This document shows, piece by piece, positions 1 to 3,331 of a stretch of 5,877 bases of DNA; the first letter of the stretch is position 1; each line of letters begins with the position of its first letter. The stretch is taken from positions 3,182 to 9,058 of the forward strand of contig JAJZMN010000046.1 in assembly GCA_021850345.1 (NCBI GenBank), written 5' to 3'. The notes under the pieces are model-generated. The model was not told the origin of the DNA. It made no database searches and saw nothing but the letters and a program-made list of their open reading frames with translations. The position numbers and the translations under genes were made by a program. Origin of the DNA: Actinomycetes bacterium. Its GTDB lineage: Bacteria; Actinomycetota; Acidimicrobiia; Acidimicrobiales; RAAP-2.

Positions 1-388
1 CGTCGTGCGGGTTCACCTGGTCGGCGCCAAACACGGTGCCGACGACGTGGACCTCGTTGCGGAATCCCTTGGGGAACGACGGCCGGAGCGGCCGGTCGAT
101 CAGGCGGCAGGTCAGGATCGCCTGGTCGGACGCCTTGCCCTCGCGCCGGAAGAAGGATCCGGGGATCTTGCCGGCTGCGTACGCTCGCTCTTCGATGTCG
201 ACCGTGAGGGGGAAGAAGTCGGTTCCTTCCCGAACCGACCTCGCGGCGACGGCGGTCGCCAGCACGACGGTGTCGCCGATCCGTCCCAAGACGGCGCCGT
301 CCGCCTGTTGGGCGAGCTTCCCCGCCTCGAACGACATGGAACGCTCGGTGCCGCTGATCGGCGCCGACACGGAAATGGCCTCAGCCAA
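1..388 (-). CDS. pnp: Polyribonucleotide nucleotidyltransferase (PNPase), N-terminal part, cut by window edge
   Basis: Only the first 129 codons are present; the gene continues past the left edge. PNPase is a trimeric phosphorolytic 3'-to-5' exoribonuclease that releases nucleoside diphosphates, acts in mRNA decay and can add 3' tails. The visible part is the start of the first RNase PH-like domain. Recognisable stretches are [17 protein letters not shown] (residues 18-34), [11 protein letters not shown] (38-48), [21 protein letters not shown] (57-77), the RREGK segment (81-85) and [18 protein letters not shown] (92-109), all typical of the family. The start is TTG at 388-386. It is chosen because AAGGAG (399-394) sits five bases upstream and because the protein then begins [13 protein letters not shown], a normal PNPase N-terminus. 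It lies downstream of rpsO, its usual partner, with a hairpin-rich spacer between them. The catalytic second RNase PH domain and the KH and S1 domains lie outside the window. Identity is near certain. Confidence 0.96.
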   Translation of the reverse strand, partial: MAEAISVSAPISGTERSMSFEAGKLAQQADGAVLGRIGDTVVLATAVAARSVREGTDFFPLTVDIEERAYAAGKIPGSFFRREGKASDQAILTCRLIDRPLRPSFPKGFRNEVHVVGTVFGADQVNPHD

Positions 389-393
389 CGGTG

Positions 394-399
394 CTCCTT
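394..399 (-). promoter_or_regulatory. Ribosome binding site of pnp
   Basis: AAGGAG read on the minus strand, five bases before TTG. It is one of the strongest Shine-Dalgarno matches in the window and decides the choice of a TTG start. Confidence 0.8.
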
Positions 400-432
400 T
401 GTCCGGGGGCACCCTGGCCGGTTCCCAGTGGT

Positions 433-450
433 CGACCACCCCGGTGGTCG
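433..450 (-). promoter_or_regulatory. Hairpin in rpsO-pnp spacer, proximal to pnp
   Basis: CGACCACC (433-440) and GGTGGTCG (443-450) are perfect inverted repeats separated by two bases, so seven pairs with a four-base loop is realistic. The overlapping segment 428-439 is itself a perfect 12-bp palindrome, GTGGTCGACCAC, so two alternative stems compete for the same arm. No T-tract follows on the minus strand, so this is not a canonical intrinsic terminator. By analogy with other rpsO-pnp operons it may be an RNA-processing or regulatory element in the pnp leader; that role is inferred. Confidence 0.5.
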
Positions 451-508
451 CCCGGGTGATCGGCGACTGGCAGCCGACGTCGCGGCGTGCCCGTCTCTCG
501 TTGTGCGA

Positions 509-533
509 CCGCCCGACCGAATCGGCCGGGCGG
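509..533 (-). promoter_or_regulatory. Strong hairpin directly after rpsO
   Basis: CCGCCCG (509-515) pairs with CGGGCGG (527-533). Inside, after one A-C mismatch, CCG (517-519) pairs with CGG (523-525) around an AAT loop. It begins 8 bases after the rpsO stop in the direction of transcription. No run of T follows on the minus strand, so full intrinsic termination is unlikely. A role in protecting the rpsO 3' end, attenuating readthrough or being cut by RNase III is plausible: in E. coli and Streptomyces the rpsO-pnp spacer carries an RNase III-processed hairpin. The structure is seen; the function is inferred. Confidence 0.55.
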
Positions 534-541
534 CTCGTGTG

Positions 542-799
542 CTAGCGGCGGATCCCCAGTCGCCCGATGATCGACCGGTACCGCTCGACGTCATTGCTCC
601 GGACGTAGTCGAGGAGCCGCCTGCGGCGCCCGATCAGCTTCATCAGGCCCCTGCGGGTGTGATGGTCGCCCTTGTGGACCTTGAGGTGCTCGGTGAGGTG
701 CGCGATGCGGTCGGTCAACAGGGCGATCTGGACCTCGGGGGAGCCCGTGTCGGACTCGTGGAGCCGGTGCTCGGCGATGATGACCTGCTTCTCGGGCAT
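542..799 (-). CDS. rpsO: Small ribosomal subunit protein S15 (uS15)
   Basis: This is an 85-residue protein, close to the usual 88-89. S15 is a primary binder of the 16S rRNA central domain; it nucleates assembly of the 30S platform and contributes to a bridge with the 50S subunit. The family signature is complete: [13 protein letters not shown] (residues 17-29), the loop [11 protein letters not shown] (42-52), which contacts the r[13 protein letters not shown] (58-67) and the C-terminal IIGRLGIRR (77-85). The ATG at 799-797 gives an N-terminus ([20 protein letters not shown]) a few residues shorter than E. coli S15 but aligning well from the first helix. A GAGGT lies about ten bases upstream, a modest binding site. 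The gene is separated from ribF by 195 bases and from pnp by 153, so it may have its own promoter as well as readthrough from the upstream operon. S15 represses its own mRNA in several bacteria; nothing here proves that. Confidence 0.98.
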   Translation of the reverse strand: MPEKQVIIAEHRLHESDTGSPEVQIALLTDRIAHLTEHLKVHKGDHHTRRGLMKLIGRRRRLLDYVRSNDVERYRSIIGRLGIRR

Positions 800-837
800 G
801 TACGAACAGACCTCGGGATTTTCCTCTGGGCAACGGG

Positions 838-852
838 CGCGGCGACGCCGCG
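838..852 (-). promoter_or_regulatory. Hairpin in putative rpsO leader
   Basis: CGCGGC (838-843) and GCCGCG (847-852) form a six-pair GC stem with a three-base loop, ending about 38 bases before the rpsO ATG. If transcription starts near 855 as the -10 candidate suggests, this would lie at the very 5' end of the mRNA. It could be a stability element or part of an S15-binding leader. In GC-rich DNA such stems also arise by chance. Confidence 0.3.
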
Positions 853-862
853 ACCCCCCACG

Positions 863-871
863 ACGTTAGCA
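863..871 (-). promoter_or_regulatory. Possible extended -10 promoter for rpsO
   Basis: Read on the minus strand the bases are TGC-TAACGT, matching the extended -10 pattern TGn-TAnnnT, in an otherwise GC-only neighbourhood about 64 bases before the rpsO ATG. The region 17 bases further upstream (TGCCCG) is a poor -35 match. A dedicated rpsO promoter is expected from other bacteria, but this is only a candidate. Confidence 0.25.
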
Positions 872-880
872 GGCCGGCGG

Positions 881-942
881 GGAGGCGGGCATCGCGCAAC
901 CTGGGTAGCGGCACGGCGGAGCACCGGCGGAGGCAGGCATCG
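881..942. repeat. Short imperfect direct repeat in ribF-rpsO spacer
   Basis: GGAGGCGGGCATCG at 881-894 recurs as GGAGGCAGGCATCG at 929-942, 13 of 14 bases identical and 48 bases apart. Just before each copy the sequence is also similar (CCGGCGG). It may be a local duplication or a paired protein-binding site; no family is recognised. Confidence 0.4.
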
Positions 943-980
943 GGCTCTTCGCCCGCTGCGTGCCCGAAGCGCGCGGGCAC
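941..980 (-). promoter_or_regulatory. Two consecutive hairpins after ribF
   Basis: GTGCCCG (960-966) pairs with CGGGCAC (974-980) around a seven-base loop, starting 14 bases after the ribF stop. CGGGC (941-945) pairs with GCCCG (951-955) around a five-base loop. Neither is followed by a T-tract on the minus strand, so they resemble the U-less 3' hairpins common in GC-rich actinobacteria rather than a textbook terminator. They may partly end or protect the infB-to-ribF message before rpsO. Confidence 0.4.
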
Positions 981-994
981 CCGGACGCGCCCGT

Positions 995-2008
995 TCAGGC
1001 GTCGGCCTCCTCGAGCACCCGGAGTGCGGCCTCGACGTCCGCCCACATCTGCGCCATGAGCTCGTCGGGCCGCTCGAAGCGGCGCTCGTCGCGGAGGCGG
1101 TCCACGAAGGCGACGCCCACCCGCTCGCCGTACAGGTCGCCGTCGAAGCCGATGAGGTGGGCTTCGACCAGTGGCACCGACGGCGTGGCGCCAGGGTTGG
1201 CGAAGGTTGGCCGGATGCCGACCGAGATCGCCGCGGGATGCGACGATCCATCGGCGCGGCGGCACCAGCCCGCGTAGATGCCGAGCCCGGGGACCGAGAT
1301 CGCCGGTGGCACCGCGACGTTCGCCGTCGGCATCCCGAGCTGCGGCCCGCCCCGTCCGTCGCCGTGGACCACTTCTCCTCGAACCTCGTGGGGACGGCCG
1401 AGCAGCCGGGCCGCGGCGCGGACGTCCCCTGCGGCGACGAGTCCCCGGATGCGGGTCGAGGATACGGCGGCGGCACCGGCGGCGGCGGCGGCGGCGGCAC
1501 CGGCGGCACCGGCCACGCCGTCCCAGTGCGAGTCGTCGGCGGACGACAGTTCCACCCCCGTGACGTCGAACCCCTTCTCCGGGCCGAGGCGGCGCAGCAA
1601 CGCGACATCGCCCTTCCGACCGTGGCCGAAGCGGAAGTCCTGGCCGACGACGATCGCCTTCGCCCCCAGCGCGCCGCAGAGCACCTCGTCGACGAAGTCC
1701 TCTGCCGTCTCGTTGGCACGCTCCGCGTCGAAACGGACGATGACCGTGAGATCGACACCGCAAGAGGCGAGGAGCTCGAGCTTCTGCTCGGTGTCGGTGA
1801 GGAGCAGCGGTGCGGACTCCGGCCGGACGACGGTCGCGGGATGGCGGTCGAAGGTCACGACGGCGGCGGGGACGCCGAGTGCGCGGGCCTTCTCCCGGAG
1901 GATCCCGAGCAGCCTGCGGTGCCCCACGTGCACCCCGTCGTACGCGCCGATCGTGACCGCCGAGCCCAAGGCGGCGCCGGCGACCTCCTCAGCGCTCAGG
2001 ACCTGCAC
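995..2008 (-). CDS. ribF: Bifunctional riboflavin kinase / FAD synthetase
   Basis: A 337-residue cytosolic enzyme that phosphorylates riboflavin to FMN and then adenylylates FMN to FAD. The N-terminal FMN adenylyltransferase domain shows the nucleotidyltransferase signature GAYDGVHVGHRRLL (residues 21-34), VVTFDRHP (50-57), VGQDFRFGHGRKGD (121-134) and SSTRIRGL (183-190). The C-terminal kinase domain has GRPHEVRGEVVHGDGRGG (204-221), the ATP/Mg-binding PTAN (227-230) and VEAHLIGFDGDLYG (281-294), whose Glu282 is the probable catalytic base. Length is normal to slightly long. The excess is an alanine/glycine-rich stretch (165-181) just before SSTRIR, encoded by a GCC-type microsatellite. The start is GTG (2008-2006), with no clear Shine-Dalgarno sequence in the 24-base gap after truB, so translational coupling is likely. 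No FMN riboswitch can be expected inside this operon gap. ribF after truB is a common arrangement in Gram-positive bacteria. Confidence 0.97.
   Translation of the reverse strand: MQVLSAEEVAGAALGSAVTIGAYDGVHVGHRRLLGILREKARALGVPAAVVTFDRHPATVVRPESAPLLLTDTEQKLELLASCGVDLTVIVRFDAERANETAEDFVDEVLCGALGAKAIVVGQDFRFGHGRKGDVALLRRLGPEKGFDVTGVELSSADDSHWDGVAGAAGAAAAAAAGAAAVSSTRIRGLVAAGDVRAAARLLGRPHEVRGEVVHGDGRGGPQLGMPTANVAVPPAISVPGLGIYAGWCRRADGSSHPAAISVGIRPTFANPGATPSVPLVEAHLIGFDGDLYGERVGVAFVDRLRDERRFERPDELMAQMWADVEAALRVLEEADA
1466..1516 (-). repeat. GGC/GCC trinucleotide-rich microsatellite inside ribF
   Basis: The plus strand is an interrupted run of GGC triplets with ACC and similar variants. In RibF it encodes VAGAAGAAAAAAAGAAA (residues 165-181). 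The repeat is in frame, so expansion or contraction by whole triplets keeps the gene open. It lies between the end of the nucleotidyltransferase core strand and the SSTRIR motif, a position that is usually a short loop in the family. Confidence 0.7.
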
Positions 2009-2032
2009 GGCGACGAGGATAGGCGGACCGGC

Positions 2033-2923
2033 TCAACGCGACGCCAGTACCACCGCAGGACGGATCCGGTGTGCCGATGTCCGTTCGTACACGGCGAGCA
2101 GCCTGCCCGTCCCATCGAGGATGGCCCACGGACCTTCTCCGGTCGCGCCGATCGGCACCTTGTCGAGTGGGCGACCTCGCGCCACCTCCTGCGCGGTGTC
2201 GAGGTCGACGGCCACGCGCTCGAGGTCACGGAGGGCCTCGGCCGGCGAACGCAGCGATGACGTGTCGAGGGAGCCGACCGGCTGGGCATCCTCGACCGTG
2301 AAGGAGCCGACCCGGGTGCGCCGGAGGTGGCGCAGGTGGGCGCCCCCGCCGAGCGTGGCGCCCAGATCGGCGGCGAGAACGCGCACGTAGGTGCCCGAAG
2401 AGCAGGCGACGGTCACCCGCAACACGCCCGGCTCCCCGCCGGGCTCGACGTCGAAGCGATCGACCCGGACGGTGCGGGCGGGACGGTCCACGTCGATGCC
2501 CCGTCGCGCCAGCTCGTGCAGCCGACGTCCGCCGACCTTCACCGCCGACACCATCGGCGGCACCTGCTGGATCGTGCCGGTGAGCGCCTCGGCGGCCGCT
2601 CGTGCCTCCTCGGCCGTGACGCCGCACATGTCCCACTCGCCGACGACGGTCCCCGACGAGTCGAGCGTGTCGGTCGCGACGCCCAGCACGATCTCCGCGG
2701 TGTACTCCTTTCCGAGCGCCGTCAGGTACCGAAGGAGCCTCGTCACCCGGCCGAGCCCGACGAGGAGCACCCCCGTCGCGTCCGGGTCGAGGGTGCCCGC
2801 ATGGCCTGCCCGGCGCTGCCCGAAGATGGACCGCACCCGTGCGACGACGTCATGCGACGTCCATCCCGGCTCCTTGTCCACCACGACGAGCCCGGTCGGG
2901 CCGGCGGGGATGCCGCGGCTCAC
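2033..2923 (-). CDS. truB: tRNA pseudouridine(55) synthase TruB
   Basis: A 296-residue enzyme that isomerises uridine 55 in the T-arm of most tRNAs to pseudouridine and also helps tRNA folding. The N-terminus GLVVVDKEPGWTSHDVV (residues 11-27) and the catalytic motif GHAGTLDPDATGVL (40-53) are clear, with Asp46 as the nucleophile. Tyr74 in GKEYTA corresponds to the active-site tyrosine, VPPMVSAVKVGGRRLHELAR (121-140) is the next conserved block, and SSGTYVRVLAADLG (175-188) carries the conserved arginine at 181. The last 50-60 residues (GRPLDKVPIG to the end) look like the short PUA-type C-terminal domain of actinobacterial TruB. The start is GTG (2923-2921), with GGGAGGG (2938-2932) eight bases upstream. 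It shares the four bases GTGA with the end of rbfA, implying coupled translation. The product is typical in length and intact. Confidence 0.97.
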   Translation of the reverse strand: MSRGIPAGPTGLVVVDKEPGWTSHDVVARVRSIFGQRRAGHAGTLDPDATGVLLVGLGRVTRLLRYLTALGKEYTAEIVLGVATDTLDSSGTVVGEWDMCGVTAEEARAAAEALTGTIQQVPPMVSAVKVGGRRLHELARRGIDVDRPARTVRVDRFDVEPGGEPGVLRVTVACSSGTYVRVLAADLGATLGGGAHLRHLRRTRVGSFTVEDAQPVGSLDTSSLRSPAEALRDLERVAVDLDTAQEVARGRPLDKVPIGATGEGPWAILDGTGRLLAVYERTSAHRIRPAVVLASR

Positions 2924-3321
2924 CGGACGGACCCTCCCGGCGTCTCCGTCGGGTCCGACGTCTCGCGACGGCTCACGCCCCGGGCCCCGAGACGGCGGAG
3001 GATCTCTTCGACACGCTCGCCCTCGCGCACCGCGGGGTCGGCCGCGAACTGCAGTCGGGGCGTGCGCTTCATGCGCACCTGTCGTCCGACTGCTCTTTGG
3101 AGCTGGGCGCGTCGCTCGTCCAGCGCGGCGGCGGTCTCCTCGTCCATCTCGTCGAGGTAGACGGTCGCAGCTCGCAGGTCGGCACTGGTGTCGACCGACG
3201 TGATCGTGACGAGGCGCAGCCGCTCGTCGGCGTCGGCGAGTCGCTCGAGCTCCTCGCCGAGCACCTCGCGGAGCACCTCGTTGACGCGCAGCGCACGCGG
3301 ATAGTCGCGGCCGGAGTGCAT
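2920..3321 (-). CDS. rbfA: Ribosome-binding factor A (30S maturation factor)
   Basis: A 133-residue protein of the RbfA family (KH-like fold). It binds the immature 30S subunit near the 5' end of 16S rRNA, is needed for final 16S maturation and is important in cold adaptation. The family pattern is visible: RALRVNEVLREVLGEELERL (residues 9-28), RLRLVTITSVDTSADLRAATVY (35-56), then RTPRLQFAADPAVREGERV (86-104) and the closing helix EEILRRLG. The tail after residue 115 is short and hydrophilic. The ATG at 3321-3319 is chosen because GAGG (3331-3328), overlapping the infB stop codon, is six bases upstream and the protein then begins at the usual place. The frame is open further upstream, but that part overlaps infB and has no RbfA character. 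The gene is sandwiched between infB (8-base gap) and truB (4-base overlap), so it is clearly part of one operon. Confidence 0.95.
   Translation of the reverse strand: MHSGRDYPRALRVNEVLREVLGEELERLADADERLRLVTITSVDTSADLRAATVYLDEMDEETAAALDERRAQLQRAVGRQVRMKRTPRLQFAADPAVREGERVEEILRRLGARGVSRRETSDPTETPGGSVR
2932..2938 (-). promoter_or_regulatory. Ribosome binding site of truB
   Basis: GGGAGGG on the minus strand, within the last codons of rbfA and eight bases before the GTG start. It supports the GTG that overlaps the rbfA stop. Confidence 0.7.
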
Positions 3322-3327
3322 CCGGGG

Positions 3328-3331
3328 CCTC
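3328..3331 (-). promoter_or_regulatory. Ribosome binding site of rbfA
   Basis: GAGG shares its first two bases with the infB TGA stop and lies six bases before the rbfA ATG. This arrangement favours termination-reinitiation and fixes the rbfA start. Confidence 0.65.

Noticed and set aside
591..1763. Long minus-strand frame running through rpsO and ribF in another phase
   Set aside because: The product is arginine-rich and without domain character, while the ribF and rpsO frames encode complete conserved proteins in the same DNA.
2009..2032. FMN riboswitch ahead of ribF
   Set aside because: The truB-ribF gap is only 24 bases, far too short for the roughly 120-base aptamer, and no conserved FMN-box segments are seen in truB.
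5..2260. A 751-codon open frame on the plus strand covering pnp, rpsO, ribF and part of truB
   Set aside because: It is antisense to four clearly recognised genes, has low-complexity Arg/Gly/Asp-rich composition and no recognisable domain. High GC with few stop codons produces such long frames.
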